Part shown: positions 1 to 6,830 of the stretch, piece after piece | Layout of the letters: every line of letters begins with the position of its first letter | Numbering within the stretch: position 1 is the stretch's first letter | Assembly (NCBI GenBank): GCA_964502665.1 | Contig: CAZCXP010000095.1 | Span: 1-9,938, forward strand | Source: SOKG01 sp964502665 | Lineage (GTDB): Bacteria; Chloroflexota; Dehalococcoidia; SZUA-161 | Direction of reading: 5' to 3' | DNA length: 9,938 bases | Made by a program: the position numbers and the translations under genes | Notes under the pieces: model-generated | Databases searched by the model: none | What the model saw: the letters and a program-made list of their open reading frames with translations, nothing else | Told to the model about the DNA's origin: nothing

Positions 1-53
1 TTCAGCTCTGCCGTGAACTTAGCTAGTAACTTCTCAGTATCCTCCGACTCCAT
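1..53 (-). CDS. Partial CDS, N-terminus only, unknown function
   Basis: An ATG on the minus strand at 53-51 opens 17 codons (MESEDTEKLLAKFTAEL) that run off the left edge without a stop. The start is supported by a near-perfect Shine-Dalgarno, AGGAGGTC (complement of 58-65), five bases upstream. The acidic, helical-looking N-terminus is too short to assign to a family. The gene is divergent from imuB and has a long, highly structured upstream region (80-220), so its expression may be controlled by that RNA. The start is well supported; the product is unknown. Confidence 0.6.
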   Translation of the reverse strand, partial: MESEDTEKLLAKFTAEL

Positions 54-79
54 TCTTGACCTCCTCTTTATGCATACTG

Positions 80-220
80 AGGTGGGCCCAAATGATGAGC
101 CCCCTTATGGGCTAGGCACCTTCTCTTGTGCACCAAAAGTCGGCGACCACGTTACCCACTTGGGGGCACCTTGCGGTGCCTTCATGGTTCGCTTGGGCAA
201 AACGCCCCGACTTTTGGTGC
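80..220 (-). promoter_or_regulatory. Candidate structured 5' leader RNA
   Basis: Read on the minus strand, 220-207 (GCACCAAAAGTCGG) pairs perfectly with 143-130, giving a 14-bp closing stem. Inside it, 180-175 and 170-165 form GGCACC/GGTGCC around a GCAA tetraloop. The loop is GNRA-type only on the minus strand, which sets the likely orientation. Bases 191-185 can pair with 149-144 with one bulge, and GGC/GCC at 206-204/198-196 forms a small hairpin. Between this and the ribosome binding site, 121-117 pairs with 84-80 and 112-108 with 90-86. The alternative pairing 113-109 with 102-98 is mutually exclusive with the latter, as expected of a regulatory switch. It matches none of the common riboswitch consensus motifs I know. 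The role is inferred; the pairings are visible. Confidence 0.45.
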
Positions 221-226
221 GATGGA

Positions 227-255
227 ATTGTAGCACATGTTGAGGGGTTTCGCCA
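227..255 (-). promoter_or_regulatory. Extended -10 promoter for the left-edge gene
   Basis: On the minus strand TGCTACAAT (235-227) is an extended -10 (TGn followed by TACAAT). The -35 position 17 bp upstream (255-250, TGGCGA) matches the consensus only weakly. Initiation would fall close to 220, which is exactly where the structured leader begins. Confidence 0.4.
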
Positions 256-288
256 TAAGAGGAAAGCTCTACCGCTTCTCAAGTAGAG

Positions 289-307
289 GAGCAATCCAGG
301 ATTGCTC
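289..307. repeat. 9-bp inverted repeat abutting the imuB -35
   Basis: GAGCAATCC (289-297), one central A, then GGATTGCTC (299-307) make a perfect odd-centred dyad that ends one base before TTGACA. It has no T-tract and nothing upstream to terminate on the plus strand, so an operator for a dimeric regulator fits better than a terminator. It is unrelated in sequence to the LexA box next to it. Confidence 0.5.
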
Positions 308-336
308 TTGACAATAGAACATAAGTTCTATATAAT
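308..336 (+). promoter_or_regulatory. Consensus sigma-70 promoter of the imuB operon
   Basis: TTGACA (308-313) and TATAAT (331-336) are separated by exactly 17 bp, a full consensus match. Transcription should start near 343, leaving a leader of about 15 nt before the imuB start. The LexA operator occupies the whole spacer, so repressor binding would directly exclude RNA polymerase. A promoter this strong makes sense for a gene that is normally tightly shut off. Confidence 0.85.
314..331. promoter_or_regulatory. LexA operator (SOS box)
   Basis: ATAGAAC-ATAA-GTTCTAT is a perfect inverted repeat containing GAAC-N4-GTTC, the core of the Gram-positive-type LexA operator (Bacillus and actinobacterial consensus CGAAC-N4-GTTCG and variants). 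It lies between the -35 and -10 of the promoter that drives imuB and dnaE2, genes that are LexA-controlled in many bacteria. The site is seen directly; LexA as the binding protein is inferred from the motif and the genes it controls. Confidence 0.85.
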
Positions 337-357
337 GACTATCTGCCGAGGTTTCCC

Positions 358-1536
358 ATGAAAATACTTTGTGTGATGGTACCACATTTTCCCTGGCGCT
401 GCGAAGTCCTGAGGCAGCCGGCCATCGCCAGTCAGCCGGCGATAGTAACGAGTACCTCCAACTCACAGAAGCGGGTTCTGGACTATTCCCCCGGGCTTGA
501 AGGCCTGCAACGGGGCATGCCTGTTCAGCAGGCCCTTGCCCGTCACGGTGAAGCCGAACTGCTGCCTGCGGATATGCCCTACTACCGGTCCATCTTCGCC
601 AGTCTGCTGGACAGGCTGGAAGAAATCAGCCCTCTGGTGGAAGGTGCCGAGCCGGGATGTGCCTATATCGATGTGAACGGGTTGCAGCTCATCTACTCCG
701 ATGATAAGTCCATCATCAACGCCGTCTTCAGTGCTATCTCTGAGGGATTTGCCCCGCAAATCGGACTGGCGGGCAACAAGTTCCTGGCGTACCTGGCGGC
801 ACGCAACTGCTCTCCAAGTGGCTATCGGCTGCTTGTTGACGATGTTGCTGCCTATCTGAAAGACCTCCCCTGTGACGTGCTGCCCGTCTCGTTGAAGAGA
901 CGGGAGAGGCTGCACAGCTTCGGCCTGCACACCCTGGGCCAGGTGGCTGCCTTGCCGCCCGGCCCCCTGCTGGCGCAGTTCGGTACCGAGGGGAAGAGGA
1001 TATATGACCTCGCCCGGGGCCGCGATAGTACGCCACTCTACCCCCGGATGATGGCGGAAACCATCGACGAGAGCCTGACGCTGGCCTCGGTGACAGTCTC
1101 CCTGGAAGCCGTAATGGTGGCGCTGGAATCGCTCCTGCTGCGGGTCTTTGCCCGGATCGGCCACAGCGGCCTTGGCATCCGCAGCCTGACTGCCTGGACG
1201 CGCACCTGGGACTCGGAGCAATGGGAACGGACCGTCAAGTTCAAAGAGCCGGCGATCGATACAAAGACCGTCGTTACCCGCCTCAGGCGCGTGCTGGAAG
1301 ATTACCCCCAGCCCGGACCGGTGGAGCAGGTGGGGCTGCGCATCGCCCGCCTGGGATACCCGCGCGGGCGGCAGGGAAGCCTCTTTACCGGGGGCAGGGC
1401 ACGGGACACCCTCGCAGAGGATATCCGGCAGCTGGAGCTGAGACTGGGGAACCCGCAGGTGTACAGGGTGCAGGAAGTGGAGCCGTGGTCGAGAATTCCC
1501 GAGAGACGCTACACGCTGAAGCGCACCGTCCGGTAA
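358..1536 (+). CDS. imuB: ImuB, catalytically inactive Y-family polymerase homologue
   Basis: This 392-residue protein has the Y-family polymerase layout: an N-terminal palm segment (ILCVMVPHFPW), the second palm motif AYIDVNG at 102-108, a helix-hairpin-helix thumb region (about 175-225) and a little-finger region. Where Pol IV has catalytic Asp8 and Asp103-Glu104, this protein has Met7 and Gly100-Cys101, so it should not polymerise DNA. That loss defines ImuB. QGSLF at 339-343 fits a QxxLF beta-clamp-binding motif. In known mutasomes ImuB binds the clamp and recruits DnaE2 to lesions. The ATG at 358 has GAGG six bases upstream. The gene heads a LexA-controlled operon. A poorly annotated DinB paralogue is the alternative, but the missing acidic residues and the adjacent dnaE2 favour ImuB. 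Confidence 0.9.
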   Translation: MKILCVMVPHFPWRCEVLRQPAIASQPAIVTSTSNSQKRVLDYSPGLEGLQRGMPVQQALARHGEAELLPADMPYYRSIFASLLDRLEEISPLVEGAEPGCAYIDVNGLQLIYSDDKSIINAVFSAISEGFAPQIGLAGNKFLAYLAARNCSPSGYRLLVDDVAAYLKDLPCDVLPVSLKRRERLHSFGLHTLGQVAALPPGPLLAQFGTEGKRIYDLARGRDSTPLYPRMMAETIDESLTLASVTVSLEAVMVALESLLLRVFARIGHSGLGIRSLTAWTRTWDSEQWERTVKFKEPAIDTKTVVTRLRRVLEDYPQPGPVEQVGLRIARLGYPRGRQGSLFTGGRARDTLAEDIRQLELRLGNPQVYRVQEVEPWSRIPERRYTLKRTVR

Positions 1537-1544
1537 ACGCGCCG

Positions 1545-1766
1545 GTGCCGGTACGGGTGGAAGAAGACGCCGGCCTCCCGGGCGAAGTCGGAACGCGCCG
1601 GCGGGAGGCCGTCACCGCCATCGAGGACCGGTGGCGGATCGATGACGAATGGTGGCGCACCGGGCCGGTGTCGCGTCTCTATTATCTGGTCCGGCTGGCT
1701 TCGGGGCAGCGGCTGGTGCTCTACAAAGACCTCATCACCGGCGGCTGGTACCGACAGTCATACTAG
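1545..1766 (+). CDS. Small DUF6504-like protein of the mutasome operon
   Basis: A reading frame shifted relative to imuB ends in a conserved-looking module: RREAVTAIEDRWRIDDEWW, then RLYYLVRLASGQRLVLYKDL and GGWYRQSY. This aromatic pattern (RW, EWW, YY, LYKDL, GWY) matches the DUF6504 family, which I recall as encoded beside imuB or fused to it; its biochemical role is not established. I chose the GTG at 1545, eight bases after the imuB stop, giving 73 residues. The same frame is open back to 1221, so an upstream GTG (1485) or a -1 frameshift fusion onto ImuB cannot be excluded. No strong Shine-Dalgarno is visible, which suggests translational coupling to imuB. The stop precedes dnaE2 by nine bases. 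It may assist ImuB-DnaE2 assembly, but that is inferred only from its position. Confidence 0.75.
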   Translation: MPVRVEEDAGLPGEVGTRRREAVTAIEDRWRIDDEWWRTGPVSRLYYLVRLASGQRLVLYKDLITGGWYRQSY

Positions 1767-1775
1767 GGTGATGAT

Positions 1776-4700
1776 ATGGACTACGCCGAGCTTCACTGCC
1801 ACAGCTACTATTCTTTCCACGATGGGGCCTCCTCGCTGGAGGAGCTCATGCTACAGGCTAAAGACCTCGGCTACCGCGCCCTGGCCGTTACCGACCACGA
1901 TAACCTCTGCGGGGCGATGCGCTTTGCCCGGCTGGCAAGGTCACTGGAGATGCACGGTATCATCGGGGCGGAGCTGACGCTCAAAGGCGGCCATCATCTC
2001 ACGCTGCTGGCGCAGGATCACCGGGGCTACGGTAACCTCTGCCGCCTCATCACAGCTGGCCACGCCGCCGGCGAGCGCAACCGGCCGGAGCTGCCACCGG
2101 AGCTGCTGCCGGAGCACGCCGCCGGGCTCATCGTCCTGTCGGGCTGCCCTATGGGCGAGCTGCCCAAAATGGCGGCGGCATCGCGCCTCGACAAAGCAAG
2201 GGGAATCATTCGTAAGTATCTGGGCTGGTTCGGTGCGGACAACTATTTCATAGAGCTCCAGCGCAACCTCGTCTACGGCGACACCGGCAGGGTGAAAGCC
2301 CTGCTGTCGCTGGCCCGGGAAACGGGAGCGAAGGTGGCGGCCACCGGCAACGTCCACTACCACATACGGGAGCGGCACCGGCTCCAGGACTGCCTGGTGG
2401 CTGTCAGGAGCTGCAGGAATCTGGAGGAGACCCACCGGGAGCGCCGACCCAACTCGGAGTACTACCTGCGCTCGATTAAGGAAGTAGAGCTTCTATTCCG
2501 GGAATGTCCCGAAGCCCTGGCCAATACAGTGAGGATAGCCGGGCGCTGCACCTTTGACTTGACCAGCGACCTCGGCTACGCCTTCCCGGACTACCCGGCA
2601 CCGGAGGGGCACACGCCAGAGAGCTACCTGGAGGAGCTCTGCCACCAGGCGGCTGTCCGCCGCTACGGCTCGATCACCGAAAGCGTCCGCAGGCGGCTGG
2701 ACGAGGAGTTCCGGCTGATTAGAAAATATAACCTGGCCGGTTTCCTGCTCATGTACCACGAGGTCATCAGGCTGGGGCGGGAGGTGATGCTCGACCAGGG
2801 CCTCAGCGACCCCTCCCTTGCGCTTGAGGAGGACCCTCCGGGGCGGGGGCGCGGCTCATCGGTGGCCCTGCTGGTGGGCTACCTCATTGGTCTCTCCCAC
2901 ATCGACCCGCTCAGATACAATCTCTCGCTGGAGAGATTCCTTCCCGGTGATGTCATGGCCAACGTCCCGGACATCGACCTGGACTTCCCCCGCAGCATAC
3001 GGGAGGAGCTCATACTGCGTGTGCACGAGAAGTGGGGCTGGCACCATGCCGCCCTGACCGGCACCATCGCCACCTACCAGATAAAGGGGGCGGTGCGCGA
3101 CCTGGGCAAGGCGCTGGGGCTGCCGGAGGCGGAGATAGACCAGCTGGCAAAGCAGGCGGACTGGGGCAGCGCCCGCAAGCTGCGGGCCAGGATGGAGCGG
3201 ATGCCCAACTTCAAGGACAAGGTCAACGCCCCGGTCTGGAGGGACCTCATCAGCCTGGCCGCCGAGCTGGACGGCTTCCCCAAGTACCTGGGTCAGCACC
3301 CCGGCGGCATGATACTCTCTTCCAGCCCCCTGACCAAGATCGTGCCGGTGCAGCGGGGCGCCATTGAGGGGCGCCATGTCTGCCAGTGGGACAAGGACAG
3401 CATCGACGACGCCGGCTTCGTCAAGATAGATTTCCTCGCCCTGGGGGCTCTCTCGCAGATGCAGGAAGCCGTCGGGCTTATCAGGGAGCGTACCGGGGAG
3501 CGCATCGACCTGTCCCGCATCGATTTCGAGGACGAAGGGGTCTACGACATGCTCTGCTCCGGCGATACCATAGGCATCTTCCAGGTGGAGTCCGCTGCCC
3601 AGATGCAGACCATCACCCGGCTCAGGCCCCGCAACCTGCTGGACATGGCCCACGAGGTGGGGGCGGTGCGGCCGGGAGTGGGCGCTAACCACGGCGTTCA
3701 GGAGTACCTGGCCCGCCGCAGCAAAAGAAGGTCTGTCACCTACGACCATCACCTGGAGAGGCAGGCGCTGGAGCGGACCCTGGGCGTGGTTCTCTTCCAG
3801 GACCAGGTGAACCAGCTGGCGATAGACGTAGCCGGCTTTGCTCCCAGCGAGGCCGACCGGATGCGCCGGGCTTTCGGGCGTCGTCACAACAGGGAGCTAA
3901 TCGAGCAATACCGGCAGCGGTTCCTGGCCGGGGCTAAAAGCCGGGGTGTACCCGAAGAGGCGGCGGAGAAGGTCTTCAAGAAGTTCAACGGATTGTACAT
4001 GTTTCCCGAGTCCCACGCGTTCGCCTTCGGGGTGACCGCCTACCAGGCTTCCTGGTTGAAGTACCACTACCCCATGGAGTTTTTCACAGCCATCTTCAAC
4101 CAGCAGCCGATGGGCTTCTACAACCTGGAGACACTGAAAGAGGACGCCAAACGGCACGGCATAAGGGTGCTCAACCCTGATGTGAACAGAAGCCGGTCTA
4201 ACAGTGTTATCGAGGATGGGGCGTTGCGCCTTGGTTTTCTCCACGTGCTGGGACTGGGGCAGGCCTCCGCCCGGGCTATAGAGAAAGCCCAGAAGGACCG
4301 TCCATTCGCGAGCATCGGTGACTTCTTGGAAAGGACCGGCGTGTTGCTGGAAACGGCCTTCAACCTGGCTGGGGCCGGGGCCTTCGACTGCCTGGAGCCG
4401 AACCGGAGGAAAGCAAAGTGGGAGATTGGCCTCCGCTACCGCCCCATCAACTCGCAGCTGCCCCTGCCCCTCCCTGTGGAGCAGGACATGATAGAGCTTG
4501 CCGGTCCCGCCGATTGGGAGCGCATGCGGGAGGAATACGGCGTGCTGAGCCTCTTCCCCGGCGGGCACATTATGGGTAAGCTGCGCCACCGGTTCAACGG
4601 CGGCTTCTTCACGAGCCGGGATATCGAGAATTTGGGTGACGGCGCCCAGGTGAAGACAGCCGGGCTCGTCATCCGCCGGCAGCGGCCCCACGGCAAGGTG

Positions 4701-4910
4701 GTCTACATCACCCTGGAGGACGAGTTCGGGCATATCCCGTGCCTGGCGTTCGCCAGAGTGTACGAGAGGTATGAGCACCAGTTCCGATCGGCCTTCCTCG
4801 CTATCGGGGGGAGGCTCTCCCGCCGGGAGGGGACGCACAACGTGGTCATTCAAAGGGTGCAGCCGTTCAGCGCCCTGGAGAAAGTGCCCCAGTCGAAAGA
4901 CTGGTGCTAA
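1776..4910 (+). CDS. dnaE2: Error-prone DNA polymerase III alpha subunit DnaE2 (ImuC)
   Basis: This C-family polymerase of 1044 residues catalyses mutagenic translesion synthesis with ImuB. The N-terminal PHP domain shows ELHCHSYYSF (5-14) and TDHDNLCG (39-46). The palm contains GSS (360-362), the catalytic PDIDLDF motif (398-404, Asp401 and Asp403) and KIDFLALG with the third Asp at 552. Further on are the fingers segment FKKFNGLYMFPESHAFAFG (around 730-750), a helix-hairpin-helix region (about 815-855) and a C-terminal OB fold (about 950-1030). The length and the QLPLP-type segment at 894 fit DnaE2 better than replicative DnaE1 (about 1160 residues). The ATG follows AGGGTGATG, nine bases after the preceding stop. 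It is the last gene of the LexA-controlled operon. Confidence 0.93.
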   Translation: MDYAELHCHSYYSFHDGASSLEELMLQAKDLGYRALAVTDHDNLCGAMRFARLARSLEMHGIIGAELTLKGGHHLTLLAQDHRGYGNLCRLITAGHAAGERNRPELPPELLPEHAAGLIVLSGCPMGELPKMAAASRLDKARGIIRKYLGWFGADNYFIELQRNLVYGDTGRVKALLSLARETGAKVAATGNVHYHIRERHRLQDCLVAVRSCRNLEETHRERRPNSEYYLRSIKEVELLFRECPEALANTVRIAGRCTFDLTSDLGYAFPDYPAPEGHTPESYLEELCHQAAVRRYGSITESVRRRLDEEFRLIRKYNLAGFLLMYHEVIRLGREVMLDQGLSDPSLALEEDPPGRGRGSSVALLVGYLIGLSHIDPLRYNLSLERFLPGDVMANVPDIDLDFPRSIREELILRVHEKWGWHHAALTGTIATYQIKGAVRDLGKALGLPEAEIDQLAKQADWGSARKLRARMERMPNFKDKVNAPVWRDLISLAAELDGFPKYLGQHPGGMILSSSPLTKIVPVQRGAIEGRHVCQWDKDSIDDAGFVKIDFLALGALSQMQEAVGLIRERTGERIDLSRIDFEDEGVYDMLCSGDTIGIFQVESAAQMQTITRLRPRNLLDMAHEVGAVRPGVGANHGVQEYLARRSKRRSVTYDHHLERQALERTLGVVLFQDQVNQLAIDVAGFAPSEADRMRRAFGRRHNRELIEQYRQRFLAGAKSRGVPEEAAEKVFKKFNGLYMFPESHAFAFGVTAYQASWLKYHYPMEFFTAIFNQQPMGFYNLETLKEDAKRHGIRVLNPDVNRSRSNSVIEDGALRLGFLHVLGLGQASARAIEKAQKDRPFASIGDFLERTGVLLETAFNLAGAGAFDCLEPNRRKAKWEIGLRYRPINSQLPLPLPVEQDMIELAGPADWERMREEYGVLSLFPGGHIMGKLRHRFNGGFFTSRDIENLGDGAQVKTAGLVIRRQRPHGKVVYITLEDEFGHIPCLAFARVYERYEHQFRSAFLAIGGRLSRREGTHNVVIQRVQPFSALEKVPQSKDWC

Positions 4911-4970
4911 AGTTCCTCCTCACTGACTAAGCGGGCAGGACTATATTTCCCAAGGATCGCGGGATTCCTC

Positions 4971-5219
4971 TCAGCAACGCCGCAGTTCGAACACCACCGG
5001 GTTATCCGGGTCGGGGCAGGCGACGGTCGCCTTGCCCTCATCCTCCCAGGGGAATGAGCCGCCGAACTGCAGCACCTCGGCAAATGGGAATAGGGAATAG
5101 AAAGCCCACGAACACAGACCCGCCGTCGTTTGCTGCCCGATGACGAATTCATCCCCTGCCCGGTGCCCGGCCGCGCAAGTCCCTTTTTGTGATGTCACCT
5201 TGGCTATTACATCGCCCAT
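4971..5219 (-). CDS. TIGR04076 family protein
   Basis: This 82-residue protein matches the TIGR04076 pattern from end to end: VTSQKGTCAAGHRAGDEF near residue 8, GLCSWAFYSLFP in the middle, an FGGSFPWE segment, and the terminal ACPDPDNPVVFELRR. Three cysteines (one in GTC, one in GLC, one in ACPD) and a GH motif are spread along it, which could suggest metal binding or redox chemistry. The family's function is not known to me. The ATG at 5219 has GGAGGG four bases upstream. It lies 11 bp downstream of the MBL-fold gene and is probably cotranscribed with it. It converges with dnaE2; the 60-bp gap (4911-4970) contains no convincing terminator. Confidence 0.85.
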   Translation of the reverse strand: MGDVIAKVTSQKGTCAAGHRAGDEFVIGQQTTAGLCSWAFYSLFPFAEVLQFGGSFPWEDEGKATVACPDPDNPVVFELRRC

Positions 5220-5230
5220 TTAACCCTCCG

Positions 5231-5902
5231 TCAGAGACTCTCGAGGTACCCTCTGATATACTCTTCAACTGCTTCCGCCGGATCATACACGCCAAAGTGG
5301 CCCTCGCACAGCACATCGGCTCTCAAATCGATGAGCTTCTGTAAAGAAACCGCGGCCTGTGCCGGGTCGGCCCCCCATTCACGATTGTAGGGGCCGTGGA
5401 TATCCTGGCCGAACAGTACCCTCTTGCCGTCCATGTCCACGTACGCGGCAATACTGCCGGGGGTGTGACCCGGTATGTGGACTATCTTCAGTTCATGTTT
5501 ACCGAATCGCAGGCTCTGCTCGCAGCCGCGAATCCTGACGTTGACAGGGCAGGGCACGTAGGGAACACCATAGACCTCGGCGCCGACTCCGGATCCCCGC
5601 TCAATGGCGCCGGCATCAAGGTCGTGGGCAATAACCTGGACGCCAAACTCCTCCTGGAAGTGATGGAGCCCCCCGATGTGGTCGATGTGGGCGTGGGTAA
5701 CCAGGATGGCCTTTAGCCTCTCCGGATCAAAGCCGAGACTCCTTATGTTGGATACCAGCCTGTCAGGGCTTTTCCCGGCACCGCTGTCGACCAACACGAG
5801 GTCACCGGCATCGAGCAGGTATACGCAGCAGTCGTAAGGGTGCGATAGCTCCCCGCCCCCGACAGCGTAGACATCGCTCCATACTCTAAATGGCTTCTCC
5901 AC
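5231..5902 (-). CDS. MBL-fold metallo-hydrolase (glyoxalase II-like)
   Basis: This 223-residue protein is a complete metallo-beta-lactamase fold. The metal-binding motif THAHIDH is at 69-75 (His70, His72, Asp74, His75), followed by His146 in VHIPGHTPGS, Asp167 in GQDIHGP and His202 in EGHFGVY. These are the ligands for a dinuclear metal site, so it should be an active hydrolase. The N-terminus (DVYAVGGG, CCVYLLDAGDLVLVDSGAG) is typical of glyoxalase II-type members acting on thioesters or similar small substrates, but the true substrate is unknown. There is no signal peptide, so it is cytoplasmic. The start is GTG, immediately after the TGA of the upstream DUF72 frame, which implies coupling. 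The TIGR04076 gene follows. Confidence 0.9.
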   Translation of the reverse strand: MEKPFRVWSDVYAVGGGELSHPYDCCVYLLDAGDLVLVDSGAGKSPDRLVSNIRSLGFDPERLKAILVTHAHIDHIGGLHHFQEEFGVQVIAHDLDAGAIERGSGVGAEVYGVPYVPCPVNVRIRGCEQSLRFGKHELKIVHIPGHTPGSIAAYVDMDGKRVLFGQDIHGPYNREWGADPAQAAVSLQKLIDLRADVLCEGHFGVYDPAEAVEEYIRGYLESL

Positions 5903-6523
5903 TCAGTCCACCATCGCCTTCATCTGGCGGGCGTTCACCACCGCCTTGTCGTCGTAGCAGTTGTTCAGAATGGTGTGCAACTGCTTCGTCTCCGCCGCCA
6001 GCTCCTTTACACGGGGCACCCATTCCTTCAGCTCGTCCTCGCTGTAGAGGTAGTTGAAGCGCTCTGAAGCGTCTTTGCTGCCTTTCTCCCACACCTCCCT
6101 GTTCCTCCCATGAAACCTGACGACCCCAATGTCCGAGGTGGCCGCTGCCAACGGAGGCAGACTCGATCTGAATCCCTGCGGCTCGTCGACGCAGACATAA
6201 GACATCTTGTTGCTCCTCAGAATGTCCATGGTGCGTTCGAGGTTCTTGTCGTTCAACCAGGACCAGTGCCGGAACTCCACGGCGACGCGGTACTGCGGCA
6301 GCTTCTCCTGGCACGAGGCTATGTAACCAAGGTGCTCATGGCTGGGCATGAACCACGGCGGAAACTGGAAGAGCACCACGCCCAGCTTCATGGCGCTGTC
6401 CAGGGGAAGCAACGCGCTCTCAAACCGCTGCCACAGCTCATTTACCATCTCCGACGGCATGTCTCGCTGGTACAGGTTGGCCTTCTGCTTCGCCCCGGTG
6501 AGCAATGCAGCTCTGGACAACAT
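5903..6523 (-). pseudogene. DUF72 (YecE-like) protein, N-terminally truncated
   Basis: The 206-residue frame carries the C-terminal two thirds of a DUF72 TIM-barrel protein: VVLFQFPPWF (49-58), VAVEFRHWSW (80-89), YVCVDEPQGF (109-118), VVRFHGRN (134-141) and a terminal NNCYDDKAVVNARQM. Family members are usually about 240-290 residues and start with a GTSGWSY-type strand and an ELNSTFY segment. Both are absent, and no such sequence appears in any minus-strand frame upstream to 6830. The ATG at 6523 has only GGAGA about 22 bases away, too far for a good ribosome binding site. The remaining frame is open and abuts the MBL gene, so it may still be transcribed. DUF72 function is uncertain. I read it as a 5' deletion or a recombination remnant; a short functional variant is possible. 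Confidence 0.65.
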
Positions 6524-6830
6524 ATTAGCATTGAGGATTGATTCTCCTTGTGCCCATCGCCTTGTCTCAACACCTCACTCGCACACCGCAGTTGCATAAG
6601 CTGAGTGGGCTGGCTTACACAATGTGGACGGTAGAACCAAGACCTTCGAGAAGACGTTTGCGCTGGTGTATTAGCTAGTGAAAAATCGCTGAGGGTAAAT
6701 AGGCCAGGCAGATAGCTTGGCCTATTCCGCAATTTGCACCCCCGAGCTCAACAAAGCGATGAATTGTGCAAGCTACGTTCATAAGGATGCGATCGGATTG
6801 ACAGCAGTCTTCCTCTTCTTGCACAAGCCC
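6524..6830. other. Intergenic region, no gene recognised
   Basis: This 307-bp stretch separates the truncated DUF72 frame from the DUF1214-like gene; both are on the minus strand. It holds one clear hairpin (6698-6726) and a spaced 9-bp inverted repeat (6764-6772 with 6818-6826). The short frames across it show no family pattern and no usable ribosome binding site. No obvious promoter for the DUF72 side is visible. Confidence 0.5.
6698..6726 (-). terminator. Possible hairpin terminator after the DUF1214-like gene
   Basis: AATAGGCCA (6698-6706) and TGGCCTATT (6718-6726) form a perfect 9-bp stem with an 11-base loop, about 105 bases past the stop of the minus-strand gene. On the minus strand only three T residues follow, so as an intrinsic terminator it is weak. 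It could also be a transcript-stabilising hairpin or a binding site. Confidence 0.35.

Noticed and set aside
130..220. Inverted repeats as ends of a small transposable element
   Set aside because: No target-site duplication flanks the 91-bp unit and no second copy is in the window. The GNRA loop and promoter position favour an RNA leader.
13..243. Open frame of 76 codons on the plus strand at the left edge
   Set aside because: It crosses the structured inverted repeats and the minus-strand promoter, has no ribosome binding site and has no recognisable family pattern.
2856..3887. Long minus-strand open frame (343 codons) inside dnaE2
   Set aside because: It is antisense to the conserved polymerase core and arises from GC-rich codon bias; the dnaE2 frame has all the motifs.
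3897..4853. Minus-strand open frame of 318 codons inside the 3' half of dnaE2
   Set aside because: Shadow of the real gene; no domain pattern and no ribosome binding site.
4911..4970. Bidirectional terminator between dnaE2 and the TIGR04076 gene
   Set aside because: Only imperfect short pairings are present and there is no T-tract on either strand.
6442..6732. Minus-strand frame that might hold the missing DUF72 N-terminus
   Set aside because: Its translation lacks the GTSGWSY and ELNSTFY-type segments and resembles no DUF72 sequence, so it does not restore the gene.
6764..6826. Spaced 9-bp inverted repeat TTGTGCAAG / CTTGCACAA
   Set aside because: The 45-base spacing and lack of a T-tract give no clear function; it may be chance.
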